From Psychrosphaera sp. B3R10 (GTDB lineage Bacteria > Pseudomonadota > Gammaproteobacteria > Enterobacterales > Alteromonadaceae), in contig NZ_JAHKQH010000008.1 in the NCBI RefSeq assembly GCF_018861025.1, positions 1 to 64,000 on the forward strand: a DNA stretch of 64,000 bases, given 5' to 3'. Every line of letters starts with the position of its first letter. Position 1 is the stretch's first letter. The notes beneath the pieces are model-generated. The model was not told where the DNA came from. It searched no databases and saw only the letters and a list, made by a program, of their open reading frames with translations. Both the position numbers and the translations under genes were made by a program. Below are positions 21,539-30,661 of the stretch, piece by piece.

Positions 21539-22015
21539 TTAACTTTGTAATTCTTTAATTTTCTCGATTACCACTTCATGATGATCTTTAGTTTTAAACT
21601 TATTAAAGAAGTGTTTAATCGTGCCATCTTGACCAATCAAAAATGTTAGTCTGTGGATGCCGTCATATTCACGACCCATAAATTTCTTGAGCCCCCAAAC
21701 ACCAAACTCGTCAGCAACTTTGTGATCTTCGTCTGACAATAAAGGAAAGTTTAGTTCGTCACGTTCAGTAAACTTAGTTAGACGTTTAACTGCATCTGGG
21801 CTTATCCCAACGGCAATGGTATTTAAGTCTGCAAGTTGTTGTTTTGCATCTCGTAGGTTTTGAGCTTGAACGGTACAACCTGGTGTCATTGCTTTCGGAT
21901 AAAAGTAAACTAAAACTTGGTGCTCTTTGAGCGCCTTAGCCAAATCAAATATTTCACCATTTTGATCTTCAAGGGTAAACATCGGTGCATTATCACCGGC
22001 TTGTAATGTATTCAT
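21539..22015 (-). CDS. bcp: Thioredoxin-dependent peroxiredoxin, Bcp/PrxQ family
   Basis: The 158-residue protein reduces peroxides. Its peroxidatic cysteine is Cys47 in KAMTPGCTVQAQNLRD. The resolving cysteine found five residues later in E. coli Bcp is a glutamine here, so the enzyme must act as a 1-Cys type or use a different resolving partner. Other family features are APMFTLEDQNG, VLVYFYPKA and VWGLKKFMGREYDGIHR. I chose ATG 22015. An upstream TTG adds two residues. It is 9 bp after gcvR and co-directional. Confidence 0.92.
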   Translation of the reverse strand: MNTLQAGDNAPMFTLEDQNGEIFDLAKALKEHQVLVYFYPKAMTPGCTVQAQNLRDAKQQLADLNTIAVGISPDAVKRLTKFTERDELNFPLLSDEDHKVADEFGVWGLKKFMGREYDGIHRLTFLIGQDGTIKHFFNKFKTKDHHEVVIEKIKELQS

Positions 22016-22024
22016 AATCAACTC

Positions 22025-22582
22025 TTATTGCTTTTGGTTTATGGTAATCGGGCTTATTATGCAATTCATATTCAGAAGGGCACATTCAGTTTCGAGCCCA
22101 GATTTGAGGTCTTCAGGCGACACCGATTCTGGTAAATCAATATTGATGTCCGCAGATTGCCACTCCAGACCATCTTTAAATAAGGTATTTGATTTTAAAC
22201 TCGCAATATCAATTTGATTTTTCGCTAAATACGATGTGAGTTTCTTTATCGTTCCTGTTTGGTCAGGACCTTCTATTTGTACTAAGTATTGTGGCCTTGC
22301 AAGTTCTTCATGTTTGGCCGTGCGTTTCATCATAGTTAATAAATTTAACTGTACAGCGAGTTGTGGCAGTTTAACTTCCAGTTCAAGCAAGGCACTGTTT
22401 TCACCCGCTAATAACATTATCATTGTAAACTCACTTCCAAAGATCGCCATCTTGCTATCTAGGACATTACAATTACATTGTGAAATTAAACCGGTGAGTT
22501 CGCTAACCAACCCCGTTTTATTCTTGCCTATTGCCGTTAATACTAAATGTTGTGTTGCGATTTGTTTTGACGCTAATGACAT
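22025..22582 (-). CDS. gcvR: Glycine cleavage system transcriptional repressor GcvR
   Basis: The 185-residue protein consists of two ACT domains: LVLTAIGKNKTGLVSELTGLISQCNCNVLDSKMAIFG at the N-terminus and YLVQIEGPDQTGTIKKLTSYLAKNQIDIASLK in the second half. This matches GcvR, which binds GcvA in response to glycine and has no DNA-binding domain of its own. It is divergent from dapA and followed by bcp, the same neighbourhood as in E. coli. ATG at 22582. Confidence 0.9.
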   Translation of the reverse strand: MSLASKQIATQHLVLTAIGKNKTGLVSELTGLISQCNCNVLDSKMAIFGSEFTMIMLLAGENSALLELEVKLPQLAVQLNLLTMMKRTAKHEELARPQYLVQIEGPDQTGTIKKLTSYLAKNQIDIASLKSNTLFKDGLEWQSADINIDLPESVSPEDLKSGLETECALLNMNCIISPITINQKQ

Positions 22583-22726
22583 ACCGTGTAACTACATGAA
22601 TTAAAATTTCGGGTTGAAGTTTAACATATTCGAATAAAAACGCATCTTGAAGCATAAAGTCACTTGTTTTGTGTCGATACGATAAGTAACATAGCCCGCC
22701 CAGATAAGCAGGAGAGTCTATAGTCA

Positions 22727-23611
22727 ATGTCTAGTAGTATTAATTTTTCCGGCAGTTATGTCGCCCTAATTACACCAATGTTTAACGACACTAAGGTCGA
22801 TTTTGATGGTTTAAAAAAATTAGTAGACTGGCATATTGAATCAGGCACTGATGGCTTGGTTATTTTAGGTACCACAGCAGAGACTGCGACGTTATCTGAA
22901 AAAGAACAATATGATGTATTAACAACGGTTATAGCACAAAATAATGGTCGTCTTCCGATCATCGTGGGTAATGGCTCCAATAGCACTTCTGCTACCGTTG
23001 AAAAAACCCAGCAACTTGACGATTTAGCCATCGATGGTTATTTGACTGTGACGCCTTATTATAATAAACCAACTCAAAAAGGGATGGTTGCACACTTTAA
23101 AGCGGTCGCTGCGGTAACTAAAAAACCGATCATCCTTTATAATGTTCCAGGCCGCACAGGTGTTGATTTAGATACATCTGCAGTGATTGAGCTTATGGCT
23201 GTATCAAATATAATTGGGATTAAAGATGCGACGGCGGATATCGCGCGGGTTAAAGAAATGAAACAAGCTAATCCGTCTTTTATCTTGTTTAGTGGCGACG
23301 ATTTAACAACGCATCATTACATTAATGAGGGCGGCAATGGTGTTATTTCTGTAACGGCTAATGTTGAACCACATTTAATGGCTGAAATGGTAAAAATGTC
23401 GTTAGCAGGCGAACATTCAACTGCGGAGTTACTCGATGAAAAACTTCGTTTGTTACACCGTGACCTATTTATTGAACCAAATCCGGTTCCAGCTAAGTGG
23501 GCATTAAAAGAAAAAGGATTAATTTCTTCGGATATGGTTAGATTACCTTTGCTTCCAATGGAACCTATTAATCACATTGTAATCAAACAAGCTTTAGAAC
23601 ACGCACAATAA
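22727..23611 (+). CDS. dapA: 4-hydroxy-tetrahydrodipicolinate synthase
   Basis: DapA condenses pyruvate with aspartate semialdehyde, the first committed step to lysine and diaminopimelate. The 294-residue TIM barrel shows ALITPM, GTTAE at 48-52, YYNKP, YNVPGRT with the catalytic tyrosine, the Schiff-base Lys166 in IGIKDAT, and FSGDD. AGGAG lies about 12 nt before ATG 22727. The bamC gene begins 16 bp downstream, the classical dapA-bamC pair. Confidence 0.96.
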   Translation: MSSSINFSGSYVALITPMFNDTKVDFDGLKKLVDWHIESGTDGLVILGTTAETATLSEKEQYDVLTTVIAQNNGRLPIIVGNGSNSTSATVEKTQQLDDLAIDGYLTVTPYYNKPTQKGMVAHFKAVAAVTKKPIILYNVPGRTGVDLDTSAVIELMAVSNIIGIKDATADIARVKEMKQANPSFILFSGDDLTTHHYINEGGNGVISVTANVEPHLMAEMVKMSLAGEHSTAELLDEKLRLLHRDLFIEPNPVPAKWALKEKGLISSDMVRLPLLPMEPINHIVIKQALEHAQ

Positions 23612-23627
23612 TAAAGTGGAGAAATAC

Positions 23628-24713
23628 GTGAAGTTATTTAAATTAGCGATTGTTGCTGTAGCAATGGTTGCCAATGTCGGTTGTACAACCATCAAAGGTT
23701 GGTTTAACGAAGCGCCGCTTACGCCTGAACAAGAAAGTAAAATTGTTAATCGTAACAACGGTATAAAAGTACCAGACGGATTAAAAAGCCCTCATAAAAG
23801 TACTGAATTTGTCATTCCTAAAAATATTGTAACTGTGCCTGATTCTGGAACGGTTACTTCACCAACTACAGTTTTAGTTATCTTAGAAAAAAGCTGGGTA
23901 AATGAAGACGACAATCATAAAGCTAAAATTATGATTGAAAAACCAGATTTGGTTGATGACTTCCCTCAATTTATCGAAAGCGGTATTGAAGCATTTCAAA
24001 CCCATTTAAATCTTACCATTACGCCAATTTCTGAAACCCAATATCAAATTGAATATCTAACCTATGAAGAAACGGGATTTTGGTTTTGGAAATCAAAGAA
24101 AGTCATCGAAAAGTTTGATTTACAATTGAACGTCGAGATGCAAAAACATGGACGAAGTGGACAGGTTTATATTGATGCCGTTTCGTATGAATTAGTATCA
24201 GAGCCTTCGGACACCATTCCAAAAGCATCTATTAGAAAAGAAGCCGCAGCGGTTCATGTCTTAAATGATTTTATGTTGGAACTTGATTACCAATATCGTG
24301 TTTATCTTAAGAAAGAGAAATCTGAACTTGATGTTACGCTCGCGGTCGCTAAAAACTCGTCTAATCAACCTGTATTAAGTTCACAACAAGAAATAGCCTA
24401 CGTCTATAGTCAGACAGAAGAAATATTGGAACAACTTGGTTTCAGTATCGAAGAAGAAGACAAATTGTTGCACAGTTATAAATTGAAATATAACAAAGGT
24501 AAACAATCAACGTGGGATTCTATCTTTAATTCTAAAGTTGCTAATAAACTTGATATTCCAAGTGGCGAATATGTAGTTGAACTGACGACGAGCATTAACG
24601 GTGTTTATATTAAGTTTAGTTCAATTGACGGCCTTCCGTTTAGTGAAGAACAAGTTAAACAAGCTTATGAGTTGTTCATGATGGTCATCACCGATGAAGA
24701 ACTTGAGTTATAA
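23628..24713 (+). CDS. bamC: Outer membrane assembly lipoprotein BamC
   Basis: BamC is a lipoprotein of the Bam barrel-assembly complex. The GTG at 23628, with GTGGAG just before it, gives a 361-residue precursor with a lipoprotein signal peptide ending at NVGC (Cys19). The GTG at 23616 would place the Shine-Dalgarno inside the gene and is rejected. Then come the unstructured segment (LTPEQESKIVNRNNGIKVPDGLKSPHKS, split here for description), and two helix-grip domains with VLVILEKSWVNED and VAKNSSNQPVL. It is 16 bp after dapA. Confidence 0.88.
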   Translation: MKLFKLAIVAVAMVANVGCTTIKGWFNEAPLTPEQESKIVNRNNGIKVPDGLKSPHKSTEFVIPKNIVTVPDSGTVTSPTTVLVILEKSWVNEDDNHKAKIMIEKPDLVDDFPQFIESGIEAFQTHLNLTITPISETQYQIEYLTYEETGFWFWKSKKVIEKFDLQLNVEMQKHGRSGQVYIDAVSYELVSEPSDTIPKASIRKEAAAVHVLNDFMLELDYQYRVYLKKEKSELDVTLAVAKNSSNQPVLSSQQEIAYVYSQTEEILEQLGFSIEEEDKLLHSYKLKYNKGKQSTWDSIFNSKVANKLDIPSGEYVVELTTSINGVYIKFSSIDGLPFSEEQVKQAYELFMMVITDEELEL

Positions 24714-24737
24714 AATAGCGACCATATAACTAAGCCA

Positions 24738-24762
24738 AACGCCGCTTTTTAGCGGCGTTTTT
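24738..24762 (+). terminator. Intrinsic terminator of dapA-bamC
   Basis: AACGCCGCT-TTTT-AGCGGCGTT plus TTT, 25 bp after the bamC stop. It isolates the following SMC operon transcriptionally. Confidence 0.88.
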
Positions 24763-24929
24763 GTTTTAAATTAACAGTTGATCTTGTGACCGTTGTCGCA
24801 CTACTATCATTTGCCAATTTTAAACTACGCATGAGTTAACAGGCGCATTTTGTCGATGATAATATAAGTTTAAATGGGCTATTTGCTCTGTTTGAATTTT
24901 TCATTGCTGCCCCAATTAATTGTATGAAA

Positions 24930-24942
24930 CGGTACTGTACCG
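24930..24942. promoter_or_regulatory. 13-bp palindrome just upstream of the SMC operon
   Basis: CGGTAC-T-GTACCG is a perfect palindrome with one central base, 20 bp before the first start codon of the three-gene operon. It could be an operator for an autoregulator or a structural element of the leader. No candidate regulator gene is adjacent. Confidence 0.45.
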
Positions 24943-24962
24943 AATAACTAAAATAACGAGTC

Positions 24963-27900
24963 ATGATGACAATGAATACTTTGCCCTCATTAAACCGAAT
25001 TATTCTTATCAATACCCATATGTCGGGAATTGTTGAACTTAAGCTAAATGGCCACACCAATATCTGTGGTACAAATGCGTCGGGAAAAACCACCTTACAA
25101 CGCCTGATCCCAGTATTTTATGGGGAGTACCCCAGTCGAGTTGTGCCCGCCACTCGTGATAGTTTTGAGCGTTGGTATCTGCCTACTGAACAAAGTTTTA
25201 TAATTTATGAATACATCCGTAGTGAAGATGAAACATGCCAAATGGTGTTGTCTTCTTCGGGTTCCGGTGTGGATTATCGATTGGTATCAAAAGCGTTTGA
25301 TATCGAAGATTATGCGGCACCAAGCTTAACTGATGAACGTCATATCTTGACCGCTAAAGAATTAAGTAGAAACTTGAAGCGTGACGGCGTTATTTGTTCT
25401 CGAATTCTTAATACCAAAGAATTTAAAGCCATTATTCAAAACGACCGAGCCGTGTTGAGCAGTAATCGAGATTTACCAGGATTTGCTAGGCTCTTTAGTT
25501 TGTGCCAAGGCAGTGACAATCTTAGACATATTGAAAAATTGGCTAAAGCTGTACATTCAAAAGAAGGCAAAATGGAAACCATCAAAGCGATGGTTGCCGC
25601 TATTTTAGAAGAAGATGGTGTTCAGGCCGCAGAAAATAAAATAAGTCATAACAAAGTCGAAGAGTGGATCCGCGAAGTTAAGTTGGTTAAAGGGTTTGAA
25701 GACATTCGTCCAGAGTTTAATAAACTTGAAAAAGCCAATATTGAGTTTACTGAAGTGCAACAAAGGTTGTCTCAATTAAAACAGCAACTCAACAACGATT
25801 TAAGCAAAATTGGCCAAAAACTAGTTGAAGATGAAAGCTCCCTTGAACAGGCGATTGCGGACCTCAAAGTATTAGAACGTGACTGGAACGAGCAACGTGA
25901 ACAATTGCAATCTGTTATCTCTGAAGCTAAAGGGGACATTGGCAAGTTAGAAACTGATTTAGATAATATTGAATCCGACTTTGAACGTTGGCAAGACCAA
26001 GATATTGAAACGTTAAAAGAAAACTTAGACCACCTTCCTCGATGGAAAAGTCAATTAGTCACTCACGAAGCTCGTTACACGTTATTAACCGAAAAACACC
26101 AAGATATTGAAGCAACTTATCATCGTCGAAAAAGCGAAATAAATGAGCAACATGGTCTTGAACTCACCGGTTATAATGAACAAAAAGAAGAAGCACGCGA
26201 AGACTTGTCTGCCAAAAAATCAGAGCAACAGGTGCAATTGTCGCAAAACGAACAGAAATTTAAGCAGCAAATTGCTGATGTGAATGCCGATTTTCAAGTC
26301 CGCATCCATAATGTGAACAATCAAATTACAGAATTGACTACACTCATCAACAATGTTGGCTTTACCGCAAACGAACAAAGTCAAATTGACATTTTAGAAC
26401 ATACGATCAAAGAAGCATCAAGTATCGAAGACGCAGTTCGGGATAAGGCCAAGCAGGCAGAAGGACAGTTGTTTGCAGCGAAACAAAATCGAGAGCAAGT
26501 AAATACAAAACTGGAACTCAGTCGCAAACAAGTCAGCAGTAAACAACGAGAAATTTCCGAGGTCGAAACCCTGTTGTATCCGGGCCAAAATACCTTATTG
26601 GAGTTTTTACGCCGGGAAAAAGACGGATGGGAACAAACAATTGGTAAGCTCATCCACCCTGATATGTTACAGCGTACGGATTTGCACCCAGCATTAACCG
26701 ACGAGCAATCAGCTTTATTTGGCGTGTTATTGCAATTAGAGTCGGTGGCACAACCGGCCTATGCAGGAACAGAAATTGAACTAAAAGCCAAATTAGAAGC
26801 ACTGCAAAACCAATTGGGCGAATTGATTGAGGTCCAAGGCGATAATGAAGACAAACTGACCGAAGCGTCAAAGCAAGTGCGTAATGCTGAGTTAACGCTT
26901 GCAAAAATTCAGACCGAATTAAGCAATGCCGAACATTCACGTAAACGTTCTCAACAAGACAAAGAAGATGTGATTGCTGAATTTCAGCAGGCGCTACAGG
27001 TTCGTAAACAGTCAAATATTGACAAGTTAGCGCAGTTCAAAAACAACCTTCAACAAATTAAAGCACAGCAAGACGAAGTTGTAGAAGAATTAAATGACCA
27101 ACAGCGTGAAGCAAAAATGGAGCTGACATCCCATTGGCAATTGCTTATCGCCGATATCGAACATAAGTTAATGCAAATTGACGGTCATATTTCAAAGTGT
27201 AAATTGTCTGTTGCTGCTGAAATTAAAAGCTTAGACGCTTGGTTAAAAGATGAATTGGCAAACCGTGGTGTTGACGTTGACGAAATAGGGCAGTTAAAAC
27301 GCGATATTTCTAAATTGTCAAAAGACATTTCAGCGACTGAAAAAAACAGTCAATTGGTTACTGATTACAAACATTGGTATAACACTTACTACATGGGGCA
27401 CAAGGTTAATTGGCAACAACAATTGACCGTAGCGAAAACCTTATTTAGCGATACAAAACGTCAATTAGATAAACAGCTACAAGAGTTTAAAACTAAAGGG
27501 GATGTTGGCCGCTCTAAACAATTGCATTTTGAACAAAGTGTAACTGATGGCAAGCGCCAGGAGTATGACGTACAACAACTCAGTAAATTATTGGCGAAAC
27601 TCAATTTACCGGTTGCCACCATAGTGCAAGAAACGGGATCGATAGGTCAACGGATAAGCGAAGGGCAAACGTTATTGGTTAAACGCGAAGATCTATCAGC
27701 CGACATTAAAGCTTTTGTTGAACATTTTGACCAAAAAATTGCGGCGCAGTCAGGTACCGGTTTTTACGATACCTGGGAGCGTAGCCGTGCTGAATGTTCG
27801 TTTGTCAATGAGCAAGGTGTTCGTAGTTTAGATCACGTCAGACTGGTTAAACATTTAGATCAGTTAATTAATGTCCTAATTCCACAAAAAGTCAGTGCGA

Positions 27901-28643
27901 TACGAGAACAGGGGCGTATTTTTGGTTTAGCCTTATCTCAGTACTACAAAATATTAAAAGACGTTGAAGGCCAGATCAGTAACCAAAGTAAACGAATTAG
28001 CAAAGAAGTCGATGAAGAGCTGTTTTTAGATGGCGTGTCCGACTCAGCGGTTAAAATTCGATCTAAAATTTCAGAATTGGAGTTTTGGCCCGAGCTTCAA
28101 CAATTTAACGAATATTACCGTGAATGGATTGAACAAGGTGCCCACGAATTACCAGGGGATGACTATGCTTTTAGCATGCGACGGGTTATTGAAATTCTAG
28201 GACGCTCCGCACTCACTGGTGGCATCAGTAAATTGCTCGACATCGAACTGCATATTCGCGAAGGTAATAGTGACCTAATCATCCGTACAGACCGTCAGTT
28301 AAACGAATCATCAAGTCATGGCATGGCTTATCTTATACTTTGTAAGTTCTTACTGGCGTTTACACGATTGCTAAGGGGGAAAAACCAAACCATCATACAT
28401 TGGCCAATAGATGAACTTGGTACCTTGCACCAGTCAAATATTAAAAAGATATTTGATGCCTGTAAAAATAACAATATTTACGTGGTTGGTGCGTTTCCAA
28501 ACCCAGAATCAGAGGTATTGACCCTATTTAAAAATAGATACCTCATTGATAAGCAGAAAAAACAACTGCAAGTTGTCCTGCCGCAAATTAATACCATTAG
28601 TGAAAAACTTAAAGCTCGTAAACAGCAGGAGGAAAACGCATGA
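24963..28643 (+). CDS. SMC-like ATPase, MksB/JetC-type condensin subunit
   Basis: The 1226-residue protein has the SMC layout. The N-terminal head has Walker A GTNASGKTT at 36-44. Two long coiled coils flank a short globular hinge-like segment at about 536-600 (LLEFLRREKDGWEQTIGKLI, then ALFGVLLQLE). The C-terminal head has a signature-like NESSSHGMAYLIL at about 1113 and Walker B IIHWPIDELG with Asp-Glu near 1150. This resembles MksB/JetC of Mks/Wadjet systems more than MukB or Smc. Tandem ATGs lie at 24963, 24966 and 24972. It has its own upstream region after the bamC terminator and overlaps the next gene by 4 bp. Confidence 0.85.
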   Translation: MMTMNTLPSLNRIILINTHMSGIVELKLNGHTNICGTNASGKTTLQRLIPVFYGEYPSRVVPATRDSFERWYLPTEQSFIIYEYIRSEDETCQMVLSSSGSGVDYRLVSKAFDIEDYAAPSLTDERHILTAKELSRNLKRDGVICSRILNTKEFKAIIQNDRAVLSSNRDLPGFARLFSLCQGSDNLRHIEKLAKAVHSKEGKMETIKAMVAAILEEDGVQAAENKISHNKVEEWIREVKLVKGFEDIRPEFNKLEKANIEFTEVQQRLSQLKQQLNNDLSKIGQKLVEDESSLEQAIADLKVLERDWNEQREQLQSVISEAKGDIGKLETDLDNIESDFERWQDQDIETLKENLDHLPRWKSQLVTHEARYTLLTEKHQDIEATYHRRKSEINEQHGLELTGYNEQKEEAREDLSAKKSEQQVQLSQNEQKFKQQIADVNADFQVRIHNVNNQITELTTLINNVGFTANEQSQIDILEHTIKEASSIEDAVRDKAKQAEGQLFAAKQNREQVNTKLELSRKQVSSKQREISEVETLLYPGQNTLLEFLRREKDGWEQTIGKLIHPDMLQRTDLHPALTDEQSALFGVLLQLESVAQPAYAGTEIELKAKLEALQNQLGELIEVQGDNEDKLTEASKQVRNAELTLAKIQTELSNAEHSRKRSQQDKEDVIAEFQQALQVRKQSNIDKLAQFKNNLQQIKAQQDEVVEELNDQQREAKMELTSHWQLLIADIEHKLMQIDGHISKCKLSVAAEIKSLDAWLKDELANRGVDVDEIGQLKRDISKLSKDISATEKNSQLVTDYKHWYNTYYMGHKVNWQQQLTVAKTLFSDTKRQLDKQLQEFKTKGDVGRSKQLHFEQSVTDGKRQEYDVQQLSKLLAKLNLPVATIVQETGSIGQRISEGQTLLVKREDLSADIKAFVEHFDQKIAAQSGTGFYDTWERSRAECSFVNEQGVRSLDHVRLVKHLDQLINVLIPQKVSAIREQGRIFGLALSQYYKILKDVEGQISNQSKRISKEVDEELFLDGVSDSAVKIRSKISELEFWPELQQFNEYYREWIEQGAHELPGDDYAFSMRRVIEILGRSALTGGISKLLDIELHIREGNSDLIIRTDRQLNESSSHGMAYLILCKFLLAFTRLLRGKNQTIIHWPIDELGTLHQSNIKKIFDACKNNNIYVVGAFPNPESEVLTLFKNRYLIDKQKKQLQVVLPQINTISEKLKARKQQEENA

Positions 28644-29275
28644 TTACTGAACAAGGTCGAGTGTTAGAACTGTTGCTCAGTGGCGAATTTATTTGTCAGA
28701 CGAAGGATGAAGATGCGTTTCGTTTTTTACAATCAAGTGCCAATAGATTATCGATTGAATCACAGTTACAGATTTTGAATCGTAACTTGTCGACCGCTGC
28801 TGACGGCGAAGTCTTTTTTGCGTCATATATCCTGTTGCAGGAAAATGAACGCAAGTTTTTATCGTCTCAATTTCAAGAAATTAGCAGTCATTTAATGCCG
28901 GTTGTTGAATGGTTGTTAATGGTCCAAGAGGCAATGGGAACAGACCGTCCACTAACTCAAGGTACGGTTATTCGTTTAAATGAACTGCAGTCAGTTGTTG
29001 AAGATACCCCAGCTTATGCAGAGCAGTTAGGTAAAATTTCTCGTTATGCGCTATTTGGTTCAAAAGCTGCCGAACTTGACGCTCAACTTAAGCTGATCTT
29101 TAAACGTTTGGTAGAAGTGGGTTATCTCATTCGCCCAAATCAAGATAAACAAATCTATACAGCAACAGGTAAAATCGATTACTTGTTTGACGTATTAAAA
29201 TTTATTGACGAGACCGAGAATTTGTCTTTATCTGAACGTGCAGAAGATGCAATTTCACAGACTAAGTTAATTTAG
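28640..29275 (+). CDS. MksE/JetB-like condensin accessory subunit
   Basis: The 211-residue protein starts in the SMC stop (ATGA overlap) behind a strong AGGAGGA 6 nt upstream. It is soluble and helical, with winged-helix-like stretches such as QGRVLELLLSGEFICQTKDEDAFRFL and LDAQLKLIFKRLVEVGYLIRPNQDKQIYTATGKIDYLFDVL. Length and operon position fit an MksE/MukE-type subunit, which bridges the kleisin and DNA. The assignment is inferred from size, pattern and neighbours. Confidence 0.7.
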   Translation: MITEQGRVLELLLSGEFICQTKDEDAFRFLQSSANRLSIESQLQILNRNLSTAADGEVFFASYILLQENERKFLSSQFQEISSHLMPVVEWLLMVQEAMGTDRPLTQGTVIRLNELQSVVEDTPAYAEQLGKISRYALFGSKAAELDAQLKLIFKRLVEVGYLIRPNQDKQIYTATGKIDYLFDVLKFIDETENLSLSERAEDAISQTKLI

Positions 29276-29284
29276 TGGTGTCAG

Positions 29285-30502
29285 ATGAATATTAATTTAT
29301 TAAAAACCGGCACTACGTTATTGAATGCGTTAAGCAACCATTCAGAGTTGATCATGCAGGCGTATTTTACAGGCAATGTAAATGAAGCTGAATATTCACC
29401 TAAGGTTATTCAAAACTTAATTGATTTAAAAGTGTTATGGCGTCCAGATGCAGAAGTACAATTAAGACTGAGACCATCACTGCGTACTTTGTTAGAAGAG
29501 AGTCTACAGGATGAACATAACAGACAAATAGACGCAAATATTGGTAATTTATTAGCAACACTTACGACTCAAGCAGAGCATTACAAAGAGTCAATTGCGA
29601 ATCAAAGGTATCACGACGCAAAAGCGTATTTGGCTGATCTTACTGAGCATGTTTATACGTTGACGGAAACCTTATCCACAAACGTGCGCTTATTATGGTC
29701 ACGAATTTCAAATGAGTTTGGTTATGTTGGTTCTGTTGACGCAAAAATTCGCGAAAATGAGCTAGCGCAAGGTCAAGTAACTGACATGCTAAACCAATTA
29801 AGTATGTTTCGTTTTGACGAATTGAGCCAGCTTGCGGGCAGTCAGCGTGAGTTACGTCACTTATTAGTCATAACTTTACAGTCGAGCTTTGTAACGAGCA
29901 CTCAGGAGTTGAGTTTAGTGCAAAGTAAGTTAATCGAATTACTTGGGCGCTTTAGAGAATTCCAAGGGCGAACACGATTGTTAAAAGGTTTTATGCTGCA
30001 TATGGAGCAACAACCGGACTTCCAACCGAGTAATTACGGTTCGCTAAGTGATATTCCCGCGTTGTTTAATGTGGCTAATCCGGTTATCAAGCAAGCAGCA
30101 GTTGATGTTAATAATGTCGAGCACGAATTTGAATTGGTAAGCCTTGTTGGCCATATTAGGACGATTAATCGCCATTGGTTTAGCCAAGAAAAAACACAAT
30201 CTGATGCAGTGCGAATAGAGCAGGAAACAGAAGTTACGTTATCAGATGACAAACTTAAGATGGCCGTGGAAGGTTATTTTTGTGATGTTATCGAGTCGGG
30301 TCAAAATATGACGGCGCTGGAGTATTATCAAAAAAATGATTTGGAATTTGATCCCGAAGCTTGGATTTACCAAGTCATCGGTGCGTATCATGGGCTGCCT
30401 GATCAAGACCGGCAATATCTTGAAATAGACCCCATTGGCCGACCAGATGATATTTTCATTGGTAATTTTTTAATCACCGATATTGAGATTGGGTTACGCT
30501 AA
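29285..30502 (+). CDS. Putative kleisin, MksF/JetA-like
   Basis: The 405-residue protein is 9 bp after the MksE-like gene and completes the operon. The N-terminal part (INLLKTGTTLLNALSNHSELIMQAYFTGNVNEAEYSPKVIQNLIDLKVLWR, described in pieces) looks like a winged helix. The middle is helical with repeated four-helix-type segments (YLADLTEHVYTLTETLSTNVRLLWSRI). The C-terminus has GAYHGLPDQDRQYLEIDPIG. No kleisin motif is diagnostic to me, so the call rests on operon partners, size and helical pattern. No JetD/MksG-like nuclease gene follows. Confidence 0.6.
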   Translation: MNINLLKTGTTLLNALSNHSELIMQAYFTGNVNEAEYSPKVIQNLIDLKVLWRPDAEVQLRLRPSLRTLLEESLQDEHNRQIDANIGNLLATLTTQAEHYKESIANQRYHDAKAYLADLTEHVYTLTETLSTNVRLLWSRISNEFGYVGSVDAKIRENELAQGQVTDMLNQLSMFRFDELSQLAGSQRELRHLLVITLQSSFVTSTQELSLVQSKLIELLGRFREFQGRTRLLKGFMLHMEQQPDFQPSNYGSLSDIPALFNVANPVIKQAAVDVNNVEHEFELVSLVGHIRTINRHWFSQEKTQSDAVRIEQETEVTLSDDKLKMAVEGYFCDVIESGQNMTALEYYQKNDLEFDPEAWIYQVIGAYHGLPDQDRQYLEIDPIGRPDDIFIGNFLITDIEIGLR

Positions 30503-30559
30503 CAGGGTTTTTGGCGGTTAAAACACTTATTGAATATGTAAATTAATGTTCACTCTGCA

Positions 30560-30600
30560 GTCCATTATTTAAGTTATTTATTGTTGCGTAAATAATGGAC
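30560..30600. repeat. 12-bp perfect inverted repeat after the SMC operon
   Basis: GTCCATTATTTA (30560-30571) and TAAATAATGGAC (30589-30600) are separated by 17 nt. There is no following T run, so a classic terminator is unlikely. It lies between the operon stop and the EamA start and may be an operator or a 3' stabilising hairpin. Confidence 0.5.
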
Positions 30601-30661
30601 ATTTAGTGTGTTGTGATATAATTAAAGCTTCTACTCTAATATTTTTGGAAAATTAAGTCCT

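Noticed and set aside
23616-23627. GTG at 23616 as bamC start
   Set aside because: The sequence GTGGAG there is better read as the ribosome binding site for GTG 23628, which gives a standard lipoprotein signal peptide.
26381-27015. Minus-strand open frames inside the SMC gene
   Set aside because: Coiled-coil coding bias on the plus strand leaves the other strand free of stops. The translations show no family features.
24963-30502. Canonical MukFEB locus
   Set aside because: Gene order, SMC length (1226 against about 1480 in MukB) and lack of the smtA-mukFEB context argue for an Mks/Wadjet-like relative instead.
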